Positions 42,851-51,975 are shown, counted from the stretch's first letter. The stretch is DNA of 64,000 nucleotides from Paenibacillus melissococcoides (GCA_944800085.1 CALYLO010000008.1:186001-250000); one strand, 5' to 3'. The notes: generated from the letters alone by a model not told the origin. A program made the numbers and translations.

Positions 42851-44414
42851 CAGGCTGTTGGAAAACCCCTGTTTTTTACGAAGTAATATCAATGTAATAT
42901 CATTTTGCTGGGAAAAAGTGGTGTTTGGTGAGAGAGAATGGAGGGGGGATGGGGTCTTTGCTTTACCCCACCCTTCTGGCGAGATGTGTGGCTATCTTTT
43001 TTATGTTCTGTGCAGTGGCTGTCATCAGCACTTGCTCCTGCACCTTGTCTCTTCCCCGAAATCGGCAATAGCGAAGTCCATGGAGCACTTTGGCATCCGC
43101 GAAACTTCGCTCAATGGTTTGGGCGCGTAGGGCATAAACGGCTTTTCCGCTCTCACTCTGGAAGTTTTGAACTACTTTCTCTTTGTGTTCTTCCCAGATA
43201 TGCCGTTGTATGGTGCGTTGTTTATTTTTGTTCTCGTTACACTTGCTCAATAATGGACAGGCAGCGCATTGTTTGGGATCGGATTTATAATCTCTGAATC
43301 CTTTTCGTGTTGTGGTGCGGTACGTGAGTTTTTGCTGGTTTGGACAGATAAAAACATTCTTTTCTGCATCATAATGAAATTTCTCTTTGGGAAATACACC
43401 GTGTTCACGGGTCGAACGCTCTGGAATAACTGCCGTGATGTTTAATTTGTTCGTACGGTAACAAACATAGGCCGTCATGTAACCAGAGTCGAGTGCAACG
43501 GCCTCCAGCGACTTTTCCCAGCCAAACTTCTCTATTTGATGTAGTAGACGATCCACATAAACAACCGAATCATTCACATTTCCAGGCGTAACGTAGCAGT
43601 CCGTAATCACGTTGTATTTATGATCTACGGTGCGGTGATCTAAATAATGAAACCCTTCCGGTTTTCCATCCCGATTCAGGTTTCCGCTATCCGGATCTGT
43701 TAAGCTAACTTTTTGTTCCTTGGTTTCGGCCTCCTCTTTGGGAGGCAGTGGCTTTTTTCCAAAAGCGACCCGATCCTCATTCACGGCTTGCTCCAGCTCT
43801 TGGAGATATTCATAAGGCGTACAAGTGACTTCTCGTTTCTCGTACCGTCCGTTATTGGCATTTGCCTTGATATGCGTGGAGTCGGTAAAGAGCAGCCGCC
43901 CTCCCACCATGTTGTGCTGAATCGCCTGCTGAACGATATTATCGAAGATATCTTGGAAGACGGTAGTATCCTTAAACCGATTTTTCCGGTTCCAGCTAAA
44001 GATCGAATGGTCAGGCGCTTTGCCGGAAAGCCCGAGCCGTAAGAACCACCGAAAAGCCAGGGAATCGTTGACGACTCGCTCCAGTTCTCGCTCTGAGCGA
44101 ATGTTATACAAGTAGCCGATCAGCAGCATTTTAAAGAACACAATGGGATCCACAGATGGTCGGCCGTTCGACTCGCTGTAGTAAGGACGCACAAGGTCCA
44201 AAATAAAGGTAAAATCAATATGTTTATCGATATGACGAAGCAAGTGATCAGGGGCAACCATATGCTCAAGACAAACCAGTTCATAGTCCAGTTGTGGGTT
44301 GGGATCATTCGTGTAAAGCATACAAACACCGCGCTTTCCATGGATTATGATAAGAACATTATACCAAATTAACGCGGTGAATGGGTAATTAACATAGACT
44401 TTCTCAACACTCTG
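42851..44414. mobile_element. IS1182-family insertion sequence with 6-bp target duplication
   Basis: The 1564-bp element has related ends: CAGGCTGTTGGAAAA at the left and, in reverse complement, CAGAGTGTTGAGAAA at the right. It is flanked by ACTTTA on both sides (42845-42850 and 44415-44420). The single transposase gene is intact. It sits inside a copy of the dispersed intergenic repeat. Confidence 0.85.
42963..44321 (-). CDS. IS1182-family transposase
   Basis: 452 residues, intact. Domain order is that of IS1182: the N-terminal DUF772 region (PYYSESNGRPSVDPIVFFKM, LLIGYLYNIRSERELERVVN), LLFTDSTHIKANAN with the first catalytic Asp, LEAVALDSGYMTAYVC with the second, a Cys-rich stretch CAACPLLSKC and the final IERSFADAKVLHGLRYCRFR with the catalytic Glu. 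No frameshift or stop was seen, so it may still transpose. Confidence 0.93.
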   Translation of the reverse strand: MLYTNDPNPQLDYELVCLEHMVAPDHLLRHIDKHIDFTFILDLVRPYYSESNGRPSVDPIVFFKMLLIGYLYNIRSERELERVVNDSLAFRWFLRLGLSGKAPDHSIFSWNRKNRFKDTTVFQDIFDNIVQQAIQHNMVGGRLLFTDSTHIKANANNGRYEKREVTCTPYEYLQELEQAVNEDRVAFGKKPLPPKEEAETKEQKVSLTDPDSGNLNRDGKPEGFHYLDHRTVDHKYNVITDCYVTPGNVNDSVVYVDRLLHQIEKFGWEKSLEAVALDSGYMTAYVCYRTNKLNITAVIPERSTREHGVFPKEKFHYDAEKNVFICPNQQKLTYRTTTRKGFRDYKSDPKQCAACPLLSKCNENKNKQRTIQRHIWEEHKEKVVQNFQSESGKAVYALRAQTIERSFADAKVLHGLRYCRFRGRDKVQEQVLMTATAQNIKKIATHLARRVG

Positions 44415-44460
44415 ACTTTAGCAGGAATTCCATCAAATAGCGGCGAAACCATGTAAATTC

Positions 44461-45763
44461 CTATAAACGCAGGAAGGTCTCATGCCAATCGAGGGCTTTC
44501 CACGCCTTGAAGCCGATCTGGTTGCGGACATATTGTCCGAATCCGAAGGGGTCGACTTTTTTCTCCTGGACGGATCGTATCATCTCCTCGGCTTCCTTTT
44601 TGACATACTCGGTCATCAACCGGTCCAGCCGCCGCTGGTTCTCATAGTGCCTGGACGACAATTTCCCGGTGTATTCCAGAATGGAGCCGCCGATTTCGAG
44701 ATCGACGCGGATTTCGAGATCGCGCCCGTTCCGGTGATAGACGCTGACCGTCCTCTTGTTGGACATGGAACCGAGCATCACATGCTCTTTATTGCCGCCT
44801 TCCCCCTCGAGTTGGAACATCATCTCTCCATTCGGGGAGCAGCTTCTCAGCATGGACAGCAGGAGACCCTTCGGGGCGGGAATCTGCCCCACATATTGTT
44901 CCCCCGGAATAACGCGATGCCTGCCACTTCGATCGTCTCGGGGTGCGCCTTCATTACCGGTGCAACCGGATCGATCCCGTCATCGAACAGGTCCCGGATG
45001 AAGCTGTATATATTCGCTTCGGGAATCATAGCGCTTTCGATGACCGAATGCAGCAGCTTGTAGATATATTCCCCTGTCGTAGGGTAGTGGGGGTAACTGG
45101 TCTCCAGAAGTTCTTTTCTTTGCCGTCTCAAATACGGCGTCAATCTCCATGTCGTTAATCCGCTTCTTCAATTTCTCGACAAGCTCGGGATTGACAATAT
45201 CTTCGATATACATAAGGACGACATCCGTTTTCGAGATTTCGCCGACGGACAGGCGGATCGCTTTGAGGTTGGAGCTGCGCACCCGTTGGCGGACGACAGC
45301 GACATTCTCTCTTAGATTCTCCACGAATCCGTCATGCCGCCCGGAGATTACCGTCTCGGTCTCCGATTGCTCTACGCTTCTGCCGACAGGGGGGGCGATA
45401 TCAATCAAGTAGGTAAGGGTGTGATGGAACAAGGCCGCTTTTCCTTGCAAAATGCCATCAACGCACTCCTTGGACGTACGGGCTAGCGAATATTGAGGCC
45501 GGGAGAGTATATCCGACGCTTCTTGATCGGTAGCGCGGAGCGATCACCTCGCGAAGCAGTTCATCGTGACCGGCCAATCCCGCTAAATAGAAGACATGGA
45601 ATTGACAATTCGGGAAGGAGCGTTCCTGGAAATCCATGCAATCCTGAAATTGCTTGCGCACATGCTCCATTTTCGGGCTGCTGGAATCGTTCATTATCAT
45701 CTCTCCTCCTAACGGATCGTACAAGGAGAATTGTGTCCAATCGGGGAGTGAATTACTCTTCAT
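44461..45763 (-). pseudogene. Collapsed gerA-type germinant receptor operon (gerAA-gerAC fusion remnant)
   Basis: Reading from 45763: a GerA alpha-subunit N-terminus (QFHVFYLAGLAGHDELLREV) shifts frame near 45535, continues (GKAALFHHTLTYLIDIAPPV, GRSVEQSETETVISGRHDGF, SSNLKAIRLSVGEISKTDVV, MYIEDIVNPELVEKLKKRIN) and near 45120 joins, in a third frame, the middle of a GerC-type lipoprotein (TTGEYIYKLLHSVIESAMIP, VAGIALFRGNN). Another shift near 44890 leads to its C-terminus (GQIPAPKGLLLSMLRSCSPN, GFGQYVRNQIGFKAW). The rest of GerAA, all of GerAB and the start of GerAC are missing. These receptors sense germinants in the spore inner membrane; this copy cannot. Confidence 0.85.
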
Positions 45764-45902
45764 AGCGGATCAGCGCCGCTGAAAGCACTCCAAATCATAA
45801 TGGTTTGTGACAATATTGTTAATTAACGGAAAAATAAAAGGATATTAAACTTGTATATAGAAATATATTCCTGTACCAAAATATAGAAGGAGGATCACAA
45901 AT

Positions 45903-46289
45903 ATGATTACCAAGAAAAAGTTAGTGGTTGGAGTGCTCGCTCTCTCGTTAGGTTTAGGGTTTACGGCAGGAGTAACGCCGACTTTTGCGCATGCGGATGA
46001 ATCTGCATCGATGAGGATTGCCGGCTCAGCCATTGAGGAACAGGAACTAGTGCCTTTCACCGGATATGTTATTTCCATTGGTGGCACGTATATGACGATT
46101 GCGAATGCGCCGACAAAAGAAGAAGCCCTGCAAGGGGAGTGGTGGGAGCTTGTCAATCAAGGCAAGATATTATTAGTTCCTTCTCCGGAAAATGAAGCCT
46201 ATGCGGTAGGAGACAAAGTCAATGAAGCGATGACAATGTCGCTCCCGCCAATTGCGATTTCGCCTATCCTTGAAAAAATCACGGAGTAA
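45903..46289 (+). CDS. Secreted DUF3221-like protein
   Basis: 128 residues after AGAAGGAGGATCACAAAT. The signal peptide has a basic start (ITKKKLVVGVL), a hydrophobic core and a probable cleavage after AHA near residue 31. The mature part reads ELVPFTGYVISIGGTYMTIA, a YDAIWL-like position WWELVNQGKILLVPSPENEA and AVGDKVNEAM, resembling DUF3221 beta-barrels that follow an OB-like plan. No catalytic residues are evident. Exported, role unknown, with a strong terminator behind it. Confidence 0.65.
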   Translation: MITKKKLVVGVLALSLGLGFTAGVTPTFAHADESASMRIAGSAIEEQELVPFTGYVISIGGTYMTIANAPTKEEALQGEWWELVNQGKILLVPSPENEAYAVGDKVNEAMTMSLPPIAISPILEKITE

Positions 46290-46325
46290 TCTTGTAAAGA
46301 AATTAAAAAGCTATCTCAAACCGCT

Positions 46326-46355
46326 AACCCAGCGCCGTACGGCGCTGGGTTTTTG
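46326..46355 (+). terminator. Terminator after DUF3221-like gene
   Basis: AACCCAGCGCCG and CGGCGCTGGGTT form a 12-bp stem with a two-base loop, followed by TTT. Confidence 0.9.
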
Positions 46356-46398
46356 GGAATGCAGATAGTTGGTTTCGCTTCCCGTCCTTAAGTATCCG

Positions 46399-46971
46399 TT
46401 ACAAAGGGGGATGGAAATAACAGCGGCGGCATACCGGGTAGTACCGTTCATTGCCGCCAATCTGGATCTGCTCGCCGGAATAGACGGGCTTGCCGTCGTC
46501 GCCGATGCGAAGATTCATCGTCGCCTTCCGTTCGCAGAACCAGCAGATGGTTTTCATTTCCTCGATTTTATCCGCATACAGCAGCATATAACGGCTGCCC
46601 TCGAACAGCTCATTGCGGAAGTCATTCTTGAGACCGAAGCCCATGACCGGAATATCCAGCTCGTCGACGATGCGGGCCAACTGAAGGACCTGCTCCTTGG
46701 TCAGGAACTGGACTTCGTCGACGAGCACGCAGGAGACAGGGCCGCCGTGCAGGGAGACCTCCCGGAAAAGATTCGTATCGGCATGGACAAGCCGCGCGGG
46801 GCGCTTCAAGCCGATGCGGGACGACACATACCCGACGCCGTCCCGATCGTCCACTGCCGAGGTAAAGATAAGCACCGGCTTGTTCTGCTCCTCATGGTTA
46901 TGGGCCACCTTGAGCACTTCGATCGATTTGCCGCTGTTCATCGCTCCGTAGCGGTAATATAGTTGAGCCAT
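46399..46971 (-). CDS. tdk: Thymidine kinase
   Basis: ATG 46971 (MAQLYYRYGAMNSGKSIEVL) follows GGAGTGG; 190 residues. Type II thymidine kinase: P-loop GAMNSGKS, CVLVDEVQFLTKEQV with the catalytic Glu, GFGLKNDFRNELFEGS lasso region, and zinc cysteines in ICWFCERKA and YYPVCRRCYF. It phosphorylates thymidine for salvage. Complete. Confidence 0.93.
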   Translation of the reverse strand: MAQLYYRYGAMNSGKSIEVLKVAHNHEEQNKPVLIFTSAVDDRDGVGYVSSRIGLKRPARLVHADTNLFREVSLHGGPVSCVLVDEVQFLTKEQVLQLARIVDELDIPVMGFGLKNDFRNELFEGSRYMLLYADKIEEMKTICWFCERKATMNLRIGDDGKPVYSGEQIQIGGNERYYPVCRRCYFHPPL

Positions 46972-47062
46972 TGCTGCCACTCCATTCTGTACTTGTAGAG
47001 GATCTCGTGATGATACCCGGTCTGCCCGGGCACGTTCTATTCGCATCGTCATATAGGAGGAA

Positions 47063-48337
47063 TCAATCGAATAAGGCGTGCTGCTCCGGCCGGCGATTGA
47101 ATTGGAACAGCATGTGAAGCTGGGCTGCCGTGTTGCGCTGCACCGATAGAGCGGGCAGATCGTCTTCGGGGAAGAAGCGGACATCTTCCGTCTCGATCCC
47201 GCCGCTCGCCTTGCCGCCCGACAGCCGGCATTGAATGAAAATCTTGTAGACATGATAGGGCCCGGGAGGATGGCGGTGCAGCCGCTTATCGAGCACGGCC
47301 AGCAGACGGACCGCTTCCGCGTCATAGCCCGACTCTTCCTTAATCTCCTTCACGGCGACTTCGGCCGGCGAGAGGCCGACATCGGCCCAACCGCCCGGCA
47401 GCGCCCAGCATCCGTCCGATTTCTCCTTGACCAGCAGGATGCGGTTGCCCTGGAATACGACGCCGCGAATGTCGACCTTCGGGGTGGCATAGCCGCTGTC
47501 CCGGGCGAAGGCCAGCTCCACCGCCCGCTTCTCCGCCCCGGATTGCTCCGCCATCATGGCGACGCTGATGTCGCGCAGCTCTTCGTACCGCTCGCGGTCA
47601 TAGATATCCTTGCCGTAAGCGAGGCCGGTCTGGGCGATCGCCTGAATGCGCAGCGTCCAGTCGAGCCAGCGGCGATCGGCGGATGAATCGCTTCCCTGGC
47701 TGCCGATAACGTCCAGCAGCTCCTGGGGCTGCCGCAATATTCCGTGCGGCTGGGTCTCGAATTGCCGCGTCTGCACCGTCCCGAACCATTGGGCCGCGAA
47801 CGTGAGGACGCCGGCTCTGCGGCCGGCGGCGATATCGGCCTCGCTGTCGCCGACCCATACGATCTCGTTCGGAGCCAGGCCGATTGTCTGCAGAAGCTGA
47901 TGGATGCCTTCCGGATGGGGCTTCGGCTGCTGCACGTCATCGCCGGTCACCGCCTCGTCGATATACGCGTCCAGTCCGAGCTGCCGGACCGATATCTCGT
48001 AGGATCGCCGGCTCTTGCCCGTCAGGACGCCAATGGATAAGCCCCGCGCCTTCAGCTCCCGCAGCAGGTTCATGACCGCCTCCGAGGAGAGGGCCCGGCT
48101 CGGATGCCAGCGGCGGTAGTGTTCATAATACGCTTCGATCGCTTGCGGAAGGAAGCCCTTATGACGGAGGTTGGCCGCCAAAATGCCCTCTTCCGTCGGA
48201 CCGAACATGGAGATGATGTCATGGTCTGTCAGCGTTCGCTTGTCATAGGTCTGGAAGACCAGCCGAAATGCATGCAAAGACAATGGCAACGTATCCGCCA
48301 ATGTGCCGTCGAAATCAAACAACACCGTACGAATCAT
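47063..48337 (-). CDS. HAD phosphatase - Nudix hydrolase fusion
   Basis: ATG 48337 (MIRTVLFDFDGTLADT) follows CGGAGGGC; 424 residues. Residues 1-about 210 are a HAD phosphatase of the PpaX/PGPase type: FDFDGTLADT, GVLTGKSRRS, KPHPEGIHQLL and WVGDSEADIAAGRRAG. Residues about 225-424 are a Nudix hydrolase with its N-terminal helical module (LDWTLRIQAIAQTGLAYGKD) and a Nudix box in GGWADVGLSPAEVAVKEIKE then ESGYDA. Each half alone is common; one chain carrying both is not. The joint substrate is not predictable. No internal stop, frameshift or start suggests two genes. Confidence 0.85.
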   Translation of the reverse strand: MIRTVLFDFDGTLADTLPLSLHAFRLVFQTYDKRTLTDHDIISMFGPTEEGILAANLRHKGFLPQAIEAYYEHYRRWHPSRALSSEAVMNLLRELKARGLSIGVLTGKSRRSYEISVRQLGLDAYIDEAVTGDDVQQPKPHPEGIHQLLQTIGLAPNEIVWVGDSEADIAAGRRAGVLTFAAQWFGTVQTRQFETQPHGILRQPQELLDVIGSQGSDSSADRRWLDWTLRIQAIAQTGLAYGKDIYDRERYEELRDISVAMMAEQSGAEKRAVELAFARDSGYATPKVDIRGVVFQGNRILLVKEKSDGCWALPGGWADVGLSPAEVAVKEIKEESGYDAEAVRLLAVLDKRLHRHPPGPYHVYKIFIQCRLSGGKASGGIETEDVRFFPEDDLPALSVQRNTAAQLHMLFQFNRRPEQHALFD

Positions 48338-48621
48338 AGTCTTGCCCTCCGTTTCCGCTCGGGAATGGTCAGATCCGGCTCCGCGCTTGCCGGTGCGAAG
48401 CCCGTCAAGGAGCTGTCTCGGTTCACTTGCTTCTATGATAAAGAATGGAGGCGGGCAAAGCAATGGCTCGAACCGAAGGCGGAAGCGCTCTGCCCGTCCC
48501 GCATCGCTGCGCCTGTCCTCTGCCGGGGTCCTATGATATATTGGAAAGAGCAGGGCGGGAGCGGACGAGTTCCCGTCCCGGATTGCATACCATCAAGACC
48601 GGAGAAGCAGGAGTGATGCCG

Positions 48622-49704
48622 ATGTTTTTCAACTCAGATGAAATTGCGTATATCCGCGAGCGGTCGGCGGACATGGAGCGGTCAAGAAGCCTGGCGCCGG
48701 GCGTCCTCGATCTGCTGTTCAATAAGGGCTGGTTCAAGCTGTTCGTGCCGAAGCGTCTTGGAGGGAGCATGACGCCGCTGCCGGAGGCGGTTCGTCTCTT
48801 CGAAGAGGCTTCCTGGGTCGACGGGAATGTCGGCTGGACGATAACGATCGGTTCCGGGGGCGGCTTCTTCGTTCCGTTCTTGCCGCCTGCGTCCGCGGAG
48901 CGGTTGTTCTCGCCGCCGGGGGCGGTCGTGGCCGGCTCGGGCATGCCGACGGGAACAGCCCGCCGCGTCGAGGGAGGATATATCGTCACCGGTCAATGGA
49001 AATATTGCAGCGGCTCGAAGCATGCGAGCCTGTTCACGGCGAATGCGCTGATCGAGAATGATGGCCTCGCGGCGGAGCAAGAGATGCGATCGTTCGCTTT
49101 CCTGCCGGAGCAGGTGACGATTGAGGAGGATTGGGATGCCTTCGGCCTGCAGGCGACGGACAGCCATACGATGTCCGTGCAAGATCAATTCGTGCCGGAG
49201 GACATGACCTTCCTGCTGACGGAGCGCCAGACTGAGGACCGGGATCCGATCTACGATTATCCGTTCCTTCCGTTCGCGCAGGCATCGTTCGCCGGCGTCG
49301 CTATCGGGCTGGGGCGCCGCTTCCTCGACGAAGCGGAGCGAATGCTGGAAGCCCGGCGCGCCGCCTGGTCAACCTCCGAACGGGCCGCCTTCGTCGAGCG
49401 GCTGCTCGCGGCACAGCGCTCGACGCTGGCTGCCGCTGTCGAGCCGTTCTACGGGGAGCTGGAGTCCTCATGGGAGCGGGTCGCCCGAGGCGATGCGCTG
49501 GACGAAGATGAGCAGTCGCGCGTGACCGCGTCCTGCCGGCACGCGGCCCGGGCCACGCTCGAATGCGCCCAAGCGGTCTTCCCGTACATGGGGATGACGT
49601 CGGTCATGAAGAGCGCCCCATTGAACCGGGTCTGGCGCGATCTGCAGACGGCCTGCCACCATTCGCTGCTCGTCTCGTTCGAGGACAGGGCGGAGCGGGC
49701 GTAG
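48622..49704 (+). CDS. Acyl-CoA dehydrogenase-like flavoprotein
   Basis: ATG 48622 with GCAGGAG eight bases upstream; 360 residues. Acyl-CoA dehydrogenase fold: LDLLFNKGWFKLFVPKRLGG, PLPEAVRLFEEASWVDGNVG, WTITIGSGGGFFV, GGYIVTGQWKYCSGSKHASL, and a helical C-terminal domain ending GMTSVMKSAPLNRVWRDLQT then ACHHSLLV. That end resembles the group D FMN-dependent monooxygenases (DszC/HpaH-like) more than classical dehydrogenases. The catalytic Glu of true dehydrogenases is not obvious. Alone, with no electron-transfer partner nearby. Confidence 0.75.
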   Translation: MFFNSDEIAYIRERSADMERSRSLAPGVLDLLFNKGWFKLFVPKRLGGSMTPLPEAVRLFEEASWVDGNVGWTITIGSGGGFFVPFLPPASAERLFSPPGAVVAGSGMPTGTARRVEGGYIVTGQWKYCSGSKHASLFTANALIENDGLAAEQEMRSFAFLPEQVTIEEDWDAFGLQATDSHTMSVQDQFVPEDMTFLLTERQTEDRDPIYDYPFLPFAQASFAGVAIGLGRRFLDEAERMLEARRAAWSTSERAAFVERLLAAQRSTLAAAVEPFYGELESSWERVARGDALDEDEQSRVTASCRHAARATLECAQAVFPYMGMTSVMKSAPLNRVWRDLQTACHHSLLVSFEDRAERA

Positions 49705-49768
49705 CAGGCACGGCAAGCGTCAAGCCGTCTGGCCTGCCTGGAGGCTGGGTCGATCGCTGAACGCGAAC

Positions 49769-50040
49769 AAGGGGCTGTCCTTTAAGTAGTTTTCGCTACC
49801 GTGGGACAGCCCCCTGATCTCAAAGCTCGACTTGCCGAAAAACTGCATAAATGCAGTTTTCCCTTATGCCGTTGGCTTCGTTACAGGAATTCCTGCAAAA
49901 CCGCATGAATTCAACATATGAAAGAGATAGAAAGCAAAAAAACGGGGGGAATAATGTATTTTTCAGGAATTTAATGGAATATCGACTCGAAGGGCGTAAA
50001 TTCCTGCGTTAACGCAGCATTTCACTGCATCATCCATCTT
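49769..50040. repeat. Dispersed intergenic repeat, copy 4 (longest intact)
   Basis: Begins GGGGCTGTCC and GGGACAGCCCC (hairpin), then GCTCGACTTGCCGAAAAACT, AATGCAGTTTTCCC, AGGAATTCCTGCAAAACCGC and CGTAAATTCCTGCGTTAACG. It parallels copy 3 word by word. No coding potential was seen. The rest of the gap to 50144 holds nothing recognisable. Confidence 0.75.
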
Positions 50041-50143
50041 CCACCGCTATCTTCCGGCCTCTATATTCTCTGTTGTCCCGTCTTGCCCCGCCTCCGCGTG
50101 AACTGCCTTTGGGACAGCCTCTTGATCCATTTGCGGCACGCTG

Positions 50144-50332
50144 CTAGGATCCACCCGTGCGGCGCCGCTGGTTATTCGGCTTCTTCGTATTTTGGCTTTT
50201 TAACACTTTGGCTGCCGATGAGCCGGAAAAGCCGCCTTTTTGGTTCGCCTGCTGCTGCTTCTTCTTGGCCAGCATTTCTCTCATCGCATCCGCCAGATTA
50301 ATTTTCTTCGGCTCATTTTGCTGTTCCGCCAT
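50144..50332 (-). CDS. Small basic conserved protein (62 aa)
   Basis: AAGGTGTAAGGA precedes the ATG. The sequence is MAEQQNEPKKINLADAMREM followed by LAKKKQQQANQKG, a Gly/Ser stretch and a basic tail (NTKKPNNQRRRTGGS). Low complexity and strongly basic in the second half, so possible nucleic-acid contact. It resembles small hypothetical proteins common in Paenibacillus; no function is known. Confidence 0.65.
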   Translation of the reverse strand: MAEQQNEPKKINLADAMREMLAKKKQQQANQKGGFSGSSAAKVLKSQNTKKPNNQRRRTGGS

Positions 50333-50510
50333 TCCTTACACCTTCCTTCGCTTCTGCCGGCGTATCTTCTCCCGCGGAGCCGGTTCAACAGGCTCCTTAC
50401 CGATAAGACTATCACGGGTTCCGGAGTATGGACAACTCCGTATATCAAGACATATTGTTTGTCATGCAGGAATGCCAATCCCGGCGCAGACGCAGATGCC
50501 GGCTTGTCCG

Positions 50511-51434
50511 TTAATGATCCGCCCAGATCTGCGGATGATCGTCCGCGGCATGCCGCGCTGCAAGGGCGTTGCGCTCCACCTGCTCCTCGTTCTTGCAGCC
50601 GGGGATGACGCAGGTGACCGCCGGATGGCGGAGACACCAGGACAGGGCCCACTCGGCCATGTCCATGCCGTCGGGCACTTCGTTCCGCCGAATCTCCTCC
50701 ACCTGCTTCAGCCGCTCGTCGAGCTCTTCGCGGCCATGGCGATGGCGCACATCATTGCCGGCGAACTCGGTTCCCGGCTTGTACTTGCCGCTCAGGAAGC
50801 CGCTCGCGAGCGGAACCCGCGCCAGCACGCCGAGATCCTGCTCGAGGCAAGCAGGGAACACCTCTTCCTCGGGCCCGCGTTCCAGCCTGTTGTAGACGAG
50901 CTGAATCGCTCCCGCTCCGACTTGCGTCGCCGAAGCCGTCTGATGCATGCTGTTGCTCTTGTTCAGCGACAGGCCGATATGCCGGATCGTTCCTGCCTGC
51001 ACCTGCTTGTCGAGCATCGTCCACAGGTCATCGTTGTCGAACGCCCGATCATTGCCCGAATGGAATTGGTACAGATCGATATAATCCGTCTTCAGCGCCC
51101 GCAGCGACGCTTCCAGCTGCCCGCGCACCTCATCCGTCCCATACCGGTCCGTGCGGTTCAGATGGGAATGGAATTGATGCCCGAACTTGGTGGCGACGAC
51201 CCAATCTTCCCGCTTGTCCCTCCGCAGGTAATCGCCGATGAAGGCTTCCGACAGGTGGTCTCCGTAGCATTCGGCGGTATCGATCAGGTTGATGCCGAGC
51301 TGCTTCGCCTTATGTAAAATCCGATCCACTTCCTGCTGCGTATAGTCGTGGCCCCACTCCCCGCCGAACTGCCATGTCCCGATGCCGATAACCGATACTT
51401 TCAAACCGGTCCGTCCCAATCTGCGGTATTGCAT
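50511..51434 (-). CDS. Aldo/keto reductase
   Basis: 307 residues: MQYRRLGRTGLKVSVIGIGT at the start, LGINLIDTAECYGDHLSEAF with catalytic Asp and Tyr, VVATKFGHQFHSH with the catalytic Lys, DYIDLYQFHSGN with the His and the NADPH-binding C-terminal region CVIPGCKNEEQVERNALAA. A TIM-barrel NADPH oxidoreductase; substrate unknown. Ribosome site AAGGAAGGTGTGAAG. Alone. Confidence 0.9.
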   Translation of the reverse strand: MQYRRLGRTGLKVSVIGIGTWQFGGEWGHDYTQQEVDRILHKAKQLGINLIDTAECYGDHLSEAFIGDYLRRDKREDWVVATKFGHQFHSHLNRTDRYGTDEVRGQLEASLRALKTDYIDLYQFHSGNDRAFDNDDLWTMLDKQVQAGTIRHIGLSLNKSNSMHQTASATQVGAGAIQLVYNRLERGPEEEVFPACLEQDLGVLARVPLASGFLSGKYKPGTEFAGNDVRHRHGREELDERLKQVEEIRRNEVPDGMDMAEWALSWCLRHPAVTCVIPGCKNEEQVERNALAARHAADDHPQIWADH

Positions 51435-51616
51435 GCCTCTTCACACCTTCCTTTTTCGCAATGGTCTTGTACCCATCATATCACAGCGGCGAGGACAATT
51501 CGAAGCGGCAGCGTTCGGGTTGCAGCGGGGCGCTTAATCAGTTCTGCCCTGCGGGGCGTGCTCGGCACCGCCGCAGCCTAACCCAAGAAATTTGGCATGA
51601 ATTGATACGGGGCGGG

Positions 51617-51624
51617 GTATATAA
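51617..51624 (+). promoter_or_regulatory. -10 region of the thioredoxin gene
   Basis: TATATAAT 22 bases before the GTG start; no matched -35 was identified. Confidence 0.5.
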
Positions 51625-51645
51625 TAGTGGGGAGGAGGTGTTCTC

Positions 51646-51975
51646 GTGCCGGTTGTGGAACTAACCGATGCCACATTTGAAGAGCATATACGGAAGCATC
51701 CGATCGTGCTGGTTGAATTTTGGGCCCCGTGGTGCAAGCCCTGTCAAGCCATGGCCCCCGTACTGGAGCAGTTGGCCGCCGAAGCCGAAGGGCGGGCAAG
51801 CATTGCCGCGTGCAATGCGGATGTGAACTTCGTCGCCGCCGTCCGTTATCAGCTTCAAGGCATCCCATGGCTCGTCGTGTTCAAGGAGGGCAGGGAGGTC
51901 GCGCGGAAGGCAGGCACCCAGCCGGTATCCGTACTGCTGGGCATGATAGAGAGCGCTCATGAAGCCGATTATTAA
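51646..51975 (+). CDS. Thioredoxin-family protein
   Basis: GTG start behind GGAGGAGG; 109 residues. VLVEFWAPWCKPCQAMAPVL carries the active site WCKPC (thioredoxin normally WCGPC), NADVNFVAAVRYQLQGIPWL has the cis-Pro, followed by FKEGREVARKAGTQ. Cytoplasmic thiol-disulfide oxidoreductase; the Gly to Lys change in the active-site loop may shift its redox potential. Monocistronic. Confidence 0.88.
   Translation: MPVVELTDATFEEHIRKHPIVLVEFWAPWCKPCQAMAPVLEQLAAEAEGRASIAACNADVNFVAAVRYQLQGIPWLVVFKEGREVARKAGTQPVSVLLGMIESAHEADY

Larger units (their letters stand above)
42652..44460. repeat. Dispersed intergenic repeat, copy 3, split by an IS
   Basis: Opens with a GGGCTGTCC...GACAGCCCC hairpin, continues through CGACTTGCCGGAAAAACTGC and AAATGCAGTTTTCC, and is interrupted at 42850 by the IS1182 element; the remainder (GCAGGAATTCC, CATGTAAATTCCTATAAACG) follows from 44421. 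The same order of words is seen in copy 4 at 49769-50040. Confidence 0.75.
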
